Of a stretch of 64,000 nucleotides of DNA, positions 1-8,685 are shown one piece after another (the first letter of the stretch is position 1; each line of letters begins with the position of its first letter). This DNA comes from Bacteroides sedimenti. Lineage in GTDB: Bacteria > Bacteroidota > Bacteroidia > Bacteroidales > Bacteroidaceae. The stretch spans positions 1,426,001 through 1,490,000 of the forward strand of contig NZ_AP028055.1 of the NCBI RefSeq assembly GCF_040365225.1, in the 5' to 3' direction. The notes below the pieces were generated by a model. The model made no database searches, was not told the DNA's origin, and worked only from the letters and a program-made list of their open reading frames with translations. The position numbers and the translations under genes are program-made.

Positions 1-33
1 AAAGATTGTAACCAGACCAGCTTCTTTAAGCAA

Positions 34-78
34 AAAAGAGCCATTTGAAACCTATCATCAGGTAAAAATGGCTCTTTT
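34..78 (+). terminator. Intrinsic terminator hairpin
   Basis: AAAAGAGCCATTT (34-46) and AAATGGCTCTTTT (66-78) form a 13-bp perfect stem with a T-rich 3' side. It probably ends a gene lying left of the window, and could work in both directions because both arms carry A/T runs. Confidence 0.75.
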
Positions 79-574
79 CTTTTATGGTGTAATATGAACT
101 GTAACCTATTCAGATTAAAAGTCGACTTTTGACACCCACTTTGTTTATCTCATTTTCAATAGCGCCGGTTACAACTTCACACCCTTCTTGTCCAGGCTCC
201 AATTTGATGTTTCTTAAACTAGCCACATGGGCTTTGATGTCACACCGTCACACCCTTCTTGTTCGTGCTTCAATGCAAGCTTCATAATTTCCAGTTTTTG
301 GCACAAAAAAAGAGGATATTGAGATAAAAATCCATATATTTGTGTGGATACAGTCACGAATAAACAGAGTATAATTTAGAAACTGTTTTGAATTTTACGG
401 ATTCTGTTTTTCTTTCTATCTTTTATGCTGTTTTCTGCCCTTTTTTGCGTCTTTGTATTTTCCTTTCTTTCGTATAACCCGCTATACGATGCGAAATAAA
501 AATTCAAATCCATCAAAAAATGACTAAAAAACACTGCATAAAAAAATTTAAAACAGTTTCTTAGATATCAGCCT
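79..574. other. Intergenic region, no gene seen
   Basis: No convincing reading frame lies between the first terminator and the flavodoxin gene. The stretch contains two copies of TCACACCCTTCTTGT (177-191 and 248-262, 71 bp apart) whose right flanks are loosely similar, and an AT-rich segment from about 480 just ahead of the gene. No clear Bacteroides-type promoter was recognised. Confidence 0.5.
177..262 (+). repeat. Two-copy 15-bp direct repeat
   Basis: TCACACCCTTCTTGT occurs at 177-191 and again at 248-262. The bases after each copy also resemble each other weakly, suggesting a decayed tandem duplication of about 71 bp. No function can be assigned. Confidence 0.5.
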
Positions 575-1195
575 ATGAAAGTAATATTGGTAAACGGCAG
601 CCCGCACAAGCATGGCTGCACCTACACAGCCCTGAAAGAGGTGGCCGATACGTTGGAAAAGAATGGTGTTGAGACTGAAATCATCTACCTGGGTACACAA
701 CCTATATCCGGCTGCACAGCATGTGGTATCTGCCGGAAAAACGGAAAGTGCTTCATTGATGATGAGGTGAACATCTTCCTGGATAAAGCCGAAAATGCCG
801 ACGGATTCGTGTTTGGCACACCGGTTCATTTCGCCTCGGCTTCGGGTGCCATCACCTCATTTATGGACAGGGCTTTCTATGCTCGTGGCAACCGAATGAT
901 AAACAAACCCGCAGCAGCCGTTGTCAGCTGTCGCCGTGGTGGAGCTACCGCCTCATTCGACCAGCTAAACAAGTACTTTTCAATCAGCAACATGCCCATC
1001 GTCTCTTCGCAATACTGGAATATGGTTCACGGCAATACCCCCGAAGAGGTGAAGCAAGACGAGGAAGGATTGCAAACCATGCGCACTCTGGCGAAGAATA
1101 TGGCCTGGCTGATTAAATGCATAGAGGCAGGACACAAGGCAGGAGTTCCTTTGCCGGCGAAAGAGGAGAAAATCTACACCAATTTTATCAGATAA
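575..1195 (+). CDS. Flavodoxin-family NAD(P)H-dependent FMN reductase
   Basis: A 206-residue cytoplasmic protein of the flavodoxin-like/NADPH-dependent FMN reductase superfamily, expected to bind FMN and pass electrons from NAD(P)H to a small acceptor. The start MKVILVNGSPH is the family's first beta strand plus phosphate-binding loop (residues 1-11); GTPVHFASASG near residue 82 is the second flavin-contact loop. Four cysteines, C47, C50, C53 and C59 (C-x2-C-x2-C-x5-C), sit where iron-sulfur flavoproteins (Isf) hold a compact 4Fe-4S cluster, but related flavodoxins without a cluster carry similar cysteines, so cluster binding is only possible. The gene stands alone; the next gene, an alcohol dehydrogenase, is 358 bp away across a repeat array. 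The family call is firm, the substrate unknown. Confidence 0.85.
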   Translation: MKVILVNGSPHKHGCTYTALKEVADTLEKNGVETEIIYLGTQPISGCTACGICRKNGKCFIDDEVNIFLDKAENADGFVFGTPVHFASASGAITSFMDRAFYARGNRMINKPAAAVVSCRRGGATASFDQLNKYFSISNMPIVSSQYWNMVHGNTPEEVKQDEEGLQTMRTLAKNMAWLIKCIEAGHKAGVPLPAKEEKIYTNFIR

Positions 1196-1343
1196 TTTGG
1201 TGCATGCTTTGGCTGTTTTATACCGGCAGTCATACTAGTCGACCTGGAAATAAGAAAAGCAGCGCCAATCAGTTGTAGTAATAACATCGATAAACGTAAA
1301 CCCATTCCAGTAAAGGTCACAGTCATTATGAAAACAATCAGAT

Positions 1344-1516
1344 CAAAAAAAACAACGCCTAGTTTAAAAAAAACAAGGCGTGGGATTTGAAAAACAAGGC
1401 GTAGAAATAAAAAAAGAAGGCCTAGTTTTTTTTAAAACGTCTCGATGTTTTTGAAAAAGGCCTCGACGTTTTTGAAAAGTTTCTCGACGTTTTTAAAAAA
1501 CACTTCGACGTTTTTT
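1344..1516. repeat. Eight-unit 21-bp phased A/T-tract repeat array
   Basis: Eight degenerate units, each a run of A, a GC-containing core of about 10 bases and a run of T. Core hexamers begin at 1355 (ACGCCT), 1376 (AGGCGT), 1397 (AGGCGT) and 1418 (AGGCCT), exactly 21 bp apart. After one 19-bp step the second half continues at 1437, 1458, 1479 and 1500, again 21 bp apart, with the core drifting to CTCGACG (clear at 1462 and 1483). 21 bp is two helical turns, so the A/T tracts face the same side of the helix. The array ends 37 bp before the alcohol dehydrogenase start. Confidence 0.85.
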
Positions 1517-1553
1517 CAATCATAATAATAAACCTATTAAAAGTAAAATACTT

Positions 1554-2699
1554 ATGAACAATTTTGTATTTCAAAATCCAACAAAGCTAGTCTTTGGTAA
1601 AGGTGAGATAGCTCAATTGGCTACACTTATCCCTGAAGAGAAGAAAATCCTGGTTACGTTTGGCGGAGGTAGCGTAAAGCGCAACGGCGTTTACGACCAA
1701 GTGGTTCAGGCCCTGAAAAACCACAAATTCATTGAGTTCTGGGGAATAGAGCCAAACCCTGAAGTGGAAACAATTCGCAAGGCGGTTGCCTTAGGAACAG
1801 AGCATCAGGTAGATTTTGTACTTGCCGTGGGTGGCGGGTCTGTGCTGGACGGAAGTAAGCTTATCGCCTCGGCGTTGGCAAACCCGGATAAAGATCCATG
1901 GAGCATAGTACTGGGAAGATACAGCGAAACAGCCATCCCATACGCTTCGGTTATGACGCTTCCTGCCACCGGGTCTGAAATGAATGCCGGTGCGGTTATC
2001 TCACGCAGAGAGACAAAGGAAAAGTATGCTTTCTATACCAACTATCCTATTTTCTCTATACTCGATCCGGAAGTTACCTTTTCGTTGCCGGCATTTCAGG
2101 TTGCCTGCGGTATTGCCGACATCTTTGTACACATCACCGAGCAGTACATGACCGCACCCGGACAATCTCGTCCGATGGACCGCTGGGCGGAAGGCCTTCT
2201 ACTTACCCTATTGGAGATTGCTCCGAAAATCAAGGAGAATCAAAACGATTACGATGTGATGGCCGATTATATGCTGACAGCCACCCTGGGCCTTAACGGC
2301 ATGATTAGTATGGGAGTTTCTCAGGACTGGTGCACCCACATGATTGGGCACGAACTGACGGCGCTGCATGGGGTTACCCACGGAGCTTCGCTGGCCATTG
2401 TCTATCCGGGCACTCTGCGCACGCTTAAAGAGCAGAAAAAAGGCAAAATATTGCAGTATGGAGAGAGAGTGTTCGGCATAACCTCGGGAAGTGAAGACGA
2501 GAGGATTGAAGCGGCAATTGCCAAAACCGAGGAGTTTTTCCGTTCTCTGGGACTGGCTACCCGGCTTTCTGAAGTGAATATTGGCGATGAAACAATTAAC
2601 CTGATTGCTGAACGCTTTAACACAGCAGGTCTTGCCATTGGTGAGCAGCTGAATGTGACAGGAGACGTTGCAAAACAGATCTTGCTGAATTGCAAATAA
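1554..2699 (+). CDS. Iron-containing alcohol dehydrogenase, YqhD/butanol dehydrogenase type
   Basis: A 381-residue group III metal-dependent alcohol dehydrogenase, cytoplasmic, predicted to reduce aldehydes to alcohols with NAD(P)H. The nucleotide loop GGGS is at residues 37-40 and GGGSVLD at 93-99. The metal ligands D189, H193, H262 and H276 match the spacing of E. coli YqhD (D194, H198, H267, H281) with a constant offset of five. Length is typical. The start ATG lies at the edge of a 21-bp-periodic repeat array, which may influence its promoter. It faces the TlpA-like gene tail to tail across a shared hairpin terminator. Coenzyme and substrate preference cannot be read from the sequence; YqhD prefers NADPH, clostridial BDHs use NADH. 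Confidence 0.92.
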   Translation: MNNFVFQNPTKLVFGKGEIAQLATLIPEEKKILVTFGGGSVKRNGVYDQVVQALKNHKFIEFWGIEPNPEVETIRKAVALGTEHQVDFVLAVGGGSVLDGSKLIASALANPDKDPWSIVLGRYSETAIPYASVMTLPATGSEMNAGAVISRRETKEKYAFYTNYPIFSILDPEVTFSLPAFQVACGIADIFVHITEQYMTAPGQSRPMDRWAEGLLLTLLEIAPKIKENQNDYDVMADYMLTATLGLNGMISMGVSQDWCTHMIGHELTALHGVTHGASLAIVYPGTLRTLKEQKKGKILQYGERVFGITSGSEDERIEAAIAKTEEFFRSLGLATRLSEVNIGDETINLIAERFNTAGLAIGEQLNVTGDVAKQILLNCK

Positions 2700-2838
2700 C
2701 CACCTTAACATAATATTATCAGGGCTTTTCAATGCGTAGATTCAGGGCAATTAGTACAGATAATCTAAAATTTCCTGAAAAGAAAAGATGAACCCGAACT
2801 CTTATTCCAAAACGGGATAATGAGTTGTAGTTCACAAA

Positions 2839-2883
2839 AAAGAGTCATTTTCAATCCATGTAAATGGTTGAGAATGACTCTTT
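2839..2883. terminator. Bidirectional terminator between convergent genes
   Basis: The left arm at 2839-2854 (AAAGAGTCATTTTCAA) pairs with TTGAGAATGACTCTTT at 2868-2883. A- and T-runs on both flanks suit termination of the alcohol dehydrogenase (+) and of the thioredoxin-like gene (-). Confidence 0.8.
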
Positions 2884-2915
2884 CCAGTTTCTTAATATTA
2901 ATGTGCAGATATAAG

Positions 2916-3482
2916 CTATTTCGCTAGTTGACTCTCAATTTCCTTCACCAGTCCGGCAAACTCCTCTTCGTTATAGAGGCGGGTCATCTTCACAATCTTT
3001 CCAGTTCTATCAATCAGCACATTACGGGTTATTCCGGCATTAGATTCGGCATACTTAGTAAAAATCTTTGCTCCCGGGTCCAATCCCAAAGGATAGGTAA
3101 TCTTAGTCTGTGCAGCAAACTCTTTCACTTTCTCCAGCGGTTCATCCCTATCGATGCCAATTAGCACAAACTCATTATTGTCCTTATGCTTTTGCCAGAT
3201 GTCACTTTCAATAAATGGCATCTCTTTGCGGCATACTCCACACCAGCTTGCGGTAAACTGCAGCATCACCACCTTTCCTTTCAGAGCCGATAGCTTCACT
3301 TTCTTGCCGTTGGTCAGTGCTACCTCAAAATCGGGTGCCACGTCTCCCACCTTTACAATATAACCACGGTCATCAGCAACCGCCTGTTGCGCTACTGCCG
3401 TTTTTTTCTGTTGAGCATTCAGCTGAACAGTTCCTATCCCTATTAGAAACAGGCAAAACAAACTTTTGATAATTTTATTCAT
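2916..3482 (-). CDS. TlpA-family thioredoxin-like protein, exported
   Basis: A 188-residue periplasmic or surface-exposed thiol-disulfide protein. Residues 1-23 (MNKIIKSLFC... ending LNAQ) form a signal peptide with a typical Bacteroidales AQ cleavage end. The AhpC/TSA-TlpA domain covers about 45-186, with the active-site motif WCGVC (C81 and C84) and the family strand VGDVAPDFEV near 45. It probably reduces or isomerises disulfides in exported proteins. An upstream in-frame TTG at 3488 would add two residues; the ATG at 3482 is preferred because it gives a clean signal peptide. It stands alone, convergent with the alcohol dehydrogenase. The specific partner is unknown. Confidence 0.88.
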   Translation of the reverse strand: MNKIIKSLFCLFLIGIGTVQLNAQQKKTAVAQQAVADDRGYIVKVGDVAPDFEVALTNGKKVKLSALKGKVVMLQFTASWCGVCRKEMPFIESDIWQKHKDNNEFVLIGIDRDEPLEKVKEFAAQTKITYPLGLDPGAKIFTKYAESNAGITRNVLIDRTGKIVKMTRLYNEEEFAGLVKEIESQLAK

Positions 3483-4063
3483 AAACAATTCTATTATTAA
3501 TTGCGCTATTACTTATAATCGCCGGTATTGCAAAGACAATTTTAAACTATGCAGGCAATGCTTTTTGTAATCCAAACACGGAAGTCCTTTGCACAAAACA
3601 TCTTTTGCTGACTTATAAAAACAATAAAATAATCCCGGCTATAAACAAAGGAATTACAATATACAAAATCTTATTTTCCATACACAATATACATTCACAT
3701 TATCCTTGCTGACAAAAACAGTTGCAAGTTATACAAAAAAGAGGAAAAGGTACAAACCTGTTGACTGAAAACCATTTTCTTTAGTTTTTATTATTAAGTT
3801 ATCTCCAACCTTAACAGCTTTTTATTCATTTGAGGTCTGGCTTTTGAATGAAAATAATTTGTAAATATGAGAATAATATAGCAATCGGAGTATTGCAGAA
3901 GTTAATATATTAATGCATTATTGCATCAAAAATTGATTAGAGCACAGAGAGACAATTATGCAAGAATGGACATTGAAACGCTTAAAACTTCAAAACAAAC
4001 CTATCGTTGAAGGTATATCCTGACAGAATAAAACATAGTCAGTATGATATAATCAGAGATAAA
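3483..4063. other. Intergenic region without recognisable gene
   Basis: AT-rich spacer between the thioredoxin-like gene and the first acyltransferase. Only tiny frames occur, for example a 21-codon ATG frame at about 3958. No hairpin with a T-run, tRNA or clear repeat was seen. Confidence 0.45.
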
Positions 4064-5140
4064 TTATCTGAATGACAAAAAACGGGTATATTTGGTCTTT
4101 CCAAGCAAATAGCTAATTATCAACGGGAAAACAATCCCAACCAACGTGTATACTATCCACATGTATTCGTTATGCTCCGTTATGATGGGATGACGGCCTA
4201 TATTCCTTACATCCATTCCGTACGCATAAACCTTGAGCAAACTCACAGCTTTAAAGCACAAGAAATGAAAAACAAGAATAGGCATTGTGTTGTTTCCCAG
4301 ATAAACAAGCAGCCTCCTCAACCGGTTTGTTCTCGTATCAATAACAGACGATATCTTGAAGAACAACAAACAACCGGAAAGTGCCCCTATTGAAAAATAA
4401 CATAAGTCTACCAAGGAAGAGCTGGGTGACATGCTACAAGGGTGCACCAGCATGATAACAGTAAGAATGATAGCCGCAACAACATACAACCACCTCTTTT
4501 TATTTATATCCACATTTCCCATTTTCCAAATGTAACCCAAACTAAAAAAGGTTACTCCCAGCAGTTCGCGGTATCCGCCCTGGGGGATTACAGGAATGGG
4601 GAAATGCAGGTAAGCTTTCAGCCCGCTAACTAGATAGAAGGTCATTCCGATGATAAAGGCAATTGTTATAGGAGTGGCATTTTTGAAGAATTTTCTCAGC
4701 AGATAGAAACTCATGCAAAATAGTATGCCGGCAACAAACAGCGAACGCAAAAACCAGAAAGCGCCCAGCAGGGCATTTTCATAATTCCCCATTCGGTAGA
4801 TTATATTCATGGCGTTAATCAGAATTCTTTTAGTGGAATACAGATAACTGCCATACGTGTTATTAAGAATCCCAATATGAATAAACAGATTGTGCAGCAA
4901 CAGGAATATCAAACTCCATTTCATGAAAGGAATGTAGAGCCCTTTGATTCGTTTAATGAGAAACGTCTTTTTATCTGAGATGTATTTTTCGTTGAAGAAA
5001 TACCCCGAAGCCATGAAGAACAAGGGAATATGGAACAAATATATGTATCGACCAAGCCAGGCGGGACAGCCCGAATGGCCAATGACCATCAGCACTATTC
5101 CAATTCCTTTGAATATTGAAAGGGTTGTATTATTCTTCAT
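4064..5140 (-). CDS. Acyltransferase family 3 membrane protein
   Basis: A 358-residue multi-pass inner-membrane protein of the acyltransferase 3 (OafA/WecH/fucose-4-O-acetylase-like) family, which transfers acetyl or other acyl groups to surface polysaccharides. The N-terminus shows the usual order: a first helix, then a histidine in IGHSG, then LFHIPLFFMASGYFF, the typical H-x-PLFF-x-SG stretch. About ten hydrophobic segments follow. The ATG at 5140 is chosen over an upstream TTG at 5149. A second, different member of the family lies immediately upstream on the same strand (5312-6322), but 171 bp apart and only distantly alike. No polysaccharide cluster is visible nearby, so the substrate is open. 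Confidence 0.88.
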   Translation of the reverse strand: MKNNTTLSIFKGIGIVLMVIGHSGCPAWLGRYIYLFHIPLFFMASGYFFNEKYISDKKTFLIKRIKGLYIPFMKWSLIFLLLHNLFIHIGILNNTYGSYLYSTKRILINAMNIIYRMGNYENALLGAFWFLRSLFVAGILFCMSFYLLRKFFKNATPITIAFIIGMTFYLVSGLKAYLHFPIPVIPQGGYRELLGVTFFSLGYIWKMGNVDINKKRWLYVVAAIILTVIMLVHPCSMSPSSSLVDLCYFSIGALSGCLLFFKISSVIDTRTNRLRRLLVYLGNNTMPILVFHFLCFKAVSLLKVYAYGMDVRNIGRHPIITEHNEYMWIVYTLVGIVFPLIISYLLGKTKYTRFLSFR

Positions 5141-5311
5141 TTTATTCAACTAAAAAAGAGATTGTGGTTCACCAAGCATCCCTGTCTTCGTTTTTTTAAT
5201 AGAGCGAATCTCCTTCATACGGCAGATTTGATGCTTTCTAAAAAACACACAAAGGTATTATATCTGTTTGATTTCTGACAAATAAGGTGGAGATTATTTA
5301 AAAATCGCTTG

Positions 5312-6322
5312 CTAACGGGGTGTCCCTAACAGAAGAAACCGAGAGTAGCTGTTTCGTTCAATTGTCTTGATAATAGTCAGGCAAAGCGCTAATATTGCCA
5401 GGGATAATCCCGGAGCCAGCAGGTATACCAACCAATCATCCAGCCTCAACGAAAGAAGCATGAAGACACGCTCAAAAAGAATCATCTGAATGATGTAGAT
5501 GCCCAGCGTATACTTCCCTATTTCACAGCATTTACTTATCCACTGCCTATTGGCATACCGCTCATAGAGCATCTGCACCGAAATGATAAAAAAAGCACTT
5601 CCGGCCAGACCTATTAAGAAACGAAACAGCGCAATCCCGAAAGTGGCTGTTGCAAAGTGGAACGGATGAAAAGAAAATAGTTCAATCGGGCTTTTATAGA
5701 TAGTATAACTCCCCTCCCAACAGGCCAGACAAAAAATAAACAGCGCCAGACTTGCTCCCCACCACAGCGATGCATCTTTCTCAATCTTCTCGCGGTACTT
5801 CTTGTAAAACAATCCTATCCAGAAGAAAGGAAGCAGAAAGTTTATGGCAACTAGGCTGCCAAAAGGAACAATGCAAAGAACTACACTTGAAATAATAGCT
5901 GCCAAAAACTCATTCTTTATCAGTTTCAGCGAAATACGGGCAATGAAATAACATCCGAATACGCATTTCAGGAACCAGAAACTATTAACCAAACCATGCA
6001 TATCGAATTTCATGATATTCTCTTCCTCAAGCCCGGGATTGATGAAGGAATAAACCAGACAAAGAAAAGAATACCAGGCCACTGCAGGAAGCAAAAGCTG
6101 AACGGACTTCTTTTTAAAGAACGCACCTGCCGATAGTTTCATTGAAGACGAAAAGAAATATCCGCTCATAATCATAAACAGTGCCATGTGGAATGAATAA
6201 ATCAGTTCCCACAGTGGATTATGCCAGAAACCCTTGCCTATATACTGAATTGCATGTCCTAAGATGACTATGTATATGGCAAAAAACTTGATTAAATCTA
6301 AATAATATATCCGTTTTCCCAT
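5312..6322 (-). CDS. Acyltransferase family 3 membrane protein
   Basis: A 336-residue membrane protein of the acyltransferase 3 family. It begins YYLDLIKFFAIYIVILGHA and continues FHMALFMIMSGYFF, the conserved first-helix histidine and H-x-LFM-x-SGYFF motif of O-acyltransferases, followed by about nine further transmembrane helices. It is expected to modify a glycan at the cytoplasmic membrane. The ATG at 6322 gives the family's standard short N-terminus. Together with the downstream gene at 4064 it forms a same-strand pair that may be co-transcribed, although the 171-bp gap leaves room for a separate promoter. The acceptor glycan is unknown. Confidence 0.88.
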   Translation of the reverse strand: MGKRIYYLDLIKFFAIYIVILGHAIQYIGKGFWHNPLWELIYSFHMALFMIMSGYFFSSSMKLSAGAFFKKKSVQLLLPAVAWYSFLCLVYSFINPGLEEENIMKFDMHGLVNSFWFLKCVFGCYFIARISLKLIKNEFLAAIISSVVLCIVPFGSLVAINFLLPFFWIGLFYKKYREKIEKDASLWWGASLALFIFCLACWEGSYTIYKSPIELFSFHPFHFATATFGIALFRFLIGLAGSAFFIISVQMLYERYANRQWISKCCEIGKYTLGIYIIQMILFERVFMLLSLRLDDWLVYLLAPGLSLAILALCLTIIKTIERNSYSRFLLLGTPR

Positions 6323-6499
6323 TTTGTATGACTTCGCAGTTCCTCTTTTATGCCTTAATTTTCAAATGGCAAGTATATAATAAACATTGGAACTGATTTT
6401 ATTTCGGCCTCATAGTGTGAAGCCAAAACAAGAAAAACGGCCCGCAAATCTGTAATATTCTACTCGTCGTATGAACTCTTTTCTGTAAGAACGTGCAAA

Positions 6500-6740
6500 A
6501 TTAAATAAATTCCACGGTTTGTTTGATAGCCTTTTTACCAATATTTTTAATAATTGGATTTTCTTCGCAAAGAAGAACGCTTCATCTCACGGAAAGTGCT
6601 TCTTTTTTCATGAGTTTATCTGTTGGGGTAATCCTTGGTCATTCCATACGGTTCATCTTTTTTCTTCGGCTAGAATATGCAGAATTGGAATAATTTCATC
6701 ATCCAGAGCCTCTTGCCTGGGTTCGCCCCGTATTTAGGTT
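6500..6740 (-). pseudogene. Possible decayed gene remnant
   Basis: On the minus strand this stretch reads as protein-like fragments in shifting frames, for example DDEIIPILHILAEEKR followed by MNRME, then TPTDKLMKKEALSV, then EENPIIKNIGKKAIKQ, broken by stops and at least one frameshift. This resembles a gene that has lost its frame but cannot be assigned to a family, and it may be chance. The rest of 6323-6986 holds no other gene apart from the promoter of the next gene. Confidence 0.25.
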
Positions 6741-6929
6741 GTGCAGATAACAATCATATCAGGAATCAACACATCTGAATCGGCATTCCACACTGGTTAA
6801 GATTGCCGTTATTTACCTTTTGAAATTGAAAATTCTTAATATTGGGACAAAATAAGGGAGCTATCAGAATTCAAATCGGTTCTTAAATTTGTTCTTCTTA
6901 GAAAGATCAAGATAATAACGCGCAAAAAA

Positions 6930-6960
6930 TTTGCAAAATTCGTCTGAATTCCTATATTTG
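6930..6960 (+). promoter_or_regulatory. Bacteroides-type promoter for the lipoprotein gene
   Basis: TTTG at 6930-6933 and TATATTTG at 6953-6960 are separated by 19 bp, a full match to the Bacteroides primary-sigma -33/-7 consensus (TTTG and TAnnTTTG). Transcription would start about 20 bases before the ATG at 6987. Confidence 0.8.
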
Positions 6961-6986
6961 TTTTACATTTAATACAAGACCTTCCT

Positions 6987-8009
6987 ATGAAAAAGCAGTT
7001 AATACCCATAGTAATTACTTTTGCATGTGTTGTGTGCAGTTGTGCCCTGAAAACCAAATCGGAAAACAATGAGAAAAATGAAGGAGCTATCTCTTCAGCA
7101 CCTGCCGTCGTAAAGGAAGTAAGCACAACAGATACTCTTGCCTACAATAAAAAGCTGAAGCAACTGGCCAATGGAGACTCCACCGGACGCTGGCCGGTAA
7201 AGCATCAGCCCTATCCTATCAAGGGACATATCCTGCCGTACAAAAGAATTGTAGCCTACTACGGTAATCTCTATTCCAAAAGAATGGGTATCCTGGGTGA
7301 ATATCCGCCCAAGGAGCTATGGCAAAGGTTAAAAGCCGAATTAAGGGCATGGGAGAAGGCCGACCCGAAAACTCCCGTGCTACCTGCCATACACTACATT
7401 GCCGTGGTGGCTCAGGGAGGTCCGCAGAGAGACGGAAGATACCGGGCACGCATGCCGCACAGTCAGATAGACTCGGCGATGGCAATTGCCAGAATGGGCA
7501 ATGCCCTTCTCTTTCTCGATGTACAAGTGGGGCTTAGCAACGTAATGGATGAGGTTCCTTTGCTGGAAGAATACCTAAAACTGCCTAACGTACACCTTGC
7601 CATCGACCCTGAGTTTTCCATGAAAGACGGCAGCCGGCCGGGAACACGAATCGGAACGTTCGATGCCCAGGATATTAACTATTGTTCGGACTATCTGGCA
7701 AAGCTGGTTCGCGAGTACAATCTGCCGCCCAAAGTATTTGTTGTGCACCGGTTTACACGAAGAATGGTGACTAATTACAAGAACATAACGCTTCATCCCG
7801 AAGTGCAGATTGTAATGAACATGGATGGTTTTGGTCCTTCATGGCTAAAGTTCGACTCCTATCGGGATTACATTTATCGGGAACCAGTGCAGTTTACAGG
7901 ATTCAAGCTTTTCTATAAAAACGACGTAAGGCAATCACCTTACCACATGCTTACACCTCCTGAAATGATGAAGCTGAAGCCGCTGCCCAGTTTCATCATG
8001 TACCAATAA
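6987..8009 (+). CDS. Putative lipoprotein of unknown function
   Basis: A 340-residue protein with a lipoprotein signal peptide: basic start MKKQ, hydrophobic core, then VVCSC with C19 as likely lipidation site, followed by a polar linker (residues 20-60). The mature part (about 75-340) contains HYIAVVAQGG, LLFLDVQVG, HLAIDPEF and VQIVMNMDGFG in regular order. Repeated strands ending in acidic residues are reminiscent of a TIM-barrel hydrolase, but I do not recognise the family and no catalytic pair can be named with confidence. It has its own strong promoter and is followed after 30 bp by thpR, with which it is probably co-transcribed. Likely tethered to a membrane. Confidence 0.75.
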   Translation: MKKQLIPIVITFACVVCSCALKTKSENNEKNEGAISSAPAVVKEVSTTDTLAYNKKLKQLANGDSTGRWPVKHQPYPIKGHILPYKRIVAYYGNLYSKRMGILGEYPPKELWQRLKAELRAWEKADPKTPVLPAIHYIAVVAQGGPQRDGRYRARMPHSQIDSAMAIARMGNALLFLDVQVGLSNVMDEVPLLEEYLKLPNVHLAIDPEFSMKDGSRPGTRIGTFDAQDINYCSDYLAKLVREYNLPPKVFVVHRFTRRMVTNYKNITLHPEVQIVMNMDGFGPSWLKFDSYRDYIYREPVQFTGFKLFYKNDVRQSPYHMLTPPEMMKLKPLPSFIMYQ

Positions 8010-8039
8010 AGTGCCGGAAACTGATAAAAAGGTCGCAAC

Positions 8040-8585
8040 ATGAGAGTATACATTGGAGTCGATTTGCCGGAATATGTAAAACAATCCCTTTATGAATCGC
8101 AGTTTCAGTTGAAGAAGCTGGGACTGAAAGGTACATGGAAACCTTCGGAGTATTTTCATATCACGCTGGAGTTCCTGGGCGAGCTTACGCCGGAATCAAT
8201 TCCATTGCTTACACAGGTGATAGATACTGCTATTGCCGGGAAAAGAGCTTTCCGACTCACGATTGACAGATTTGGAGCATTCCCCTCCTTTCACCGCCCT
8301 CATACCTTGTGGGCCGGAGTTGGAGGAAGCGTGCTAAAGCTGAATCAGTTGCAGAGTGATCTTCATGAAGAGCTGAAGAGAAACGGATTCGAGTTGGAGC
8401 AATCACACTTCAAGCCCCATATCTCCTTACTCTCACGACCGAGAGAGATAGGATCCAATCTAAAATCTTTCCTTCTAAGAAGGTCGGGAAAGTTCACCGT
8501 TTCCGAGGTAATTCTTTTCGAAAGCAAAGTGGTTGAGGGAAAAAGAGTCTATCCCGCATTGTACCGCGCCCAGTTGAAAAGGTGA
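8040..8585 (+). CDS. thpR: RNA 2',3'-cyclic phosphodiesterase (2'-5' RNA ligase family)
   Basis: A 181-residue cytoplasmic protein of the 2H phosphoesterase superfamily, hydrolysing RNA 2',3'-cyclic phosphates to 2'-phosphates and able in vitro to join 2'-5' linkages. Both signature tetrapeptides are present: HITL with H40 and HISL with H127, each preceded by hydrophobic strand residues. The start MRVYIGVDLP is the standard first strand and the length is normal for ThpR. The gene follows the lipoprotein gene by 30 bp on the same strand; pepC downstream has its own promoter. The family assignment is secure, the physiological RNA substrate is not known for this group. Confidence 0.92.
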   Translation: MRVYIGVDLPEYVKQSLYESQFQLKKLGLKGTWKPSEYFHITLEFLGELTPESIPLLTQVIDTAIAGKRAFRLTIDRFGAFPSFHRPHTLWAGVGGSVLKLNQLQSDLHEELKRNGFELEQSHFKPHISLLSRPREIGSNLKSFLLRRSGKFTVSEVILFESKVVEGKRVYPALYRAQLKR

Positions 8586-8620
8586 ATATGAGCCTGCGCA
8601 AAAGGAATCATATCAAAAGA

Positions 8621-8652
8621 TTTGCCACGATACATCAGAATAGTTACTTTTG
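8621..8652 (+). promoter_or_regulatory. Bacteroides-type promoter for pepC-like gene
   Basis: TTTG at 8621-8624 and TACTTTTG at 8645-8652 are 20 bp apart, matching the Bacteroides -33/-7 pattern. The predicted transcript has a leader of roughly 25-30 bases before the ATG at 8686. Confidence 0.75.
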
Positions 8653-8685
8653 TTCATTAAAAACAAATTCAATTGAATATTTAGT

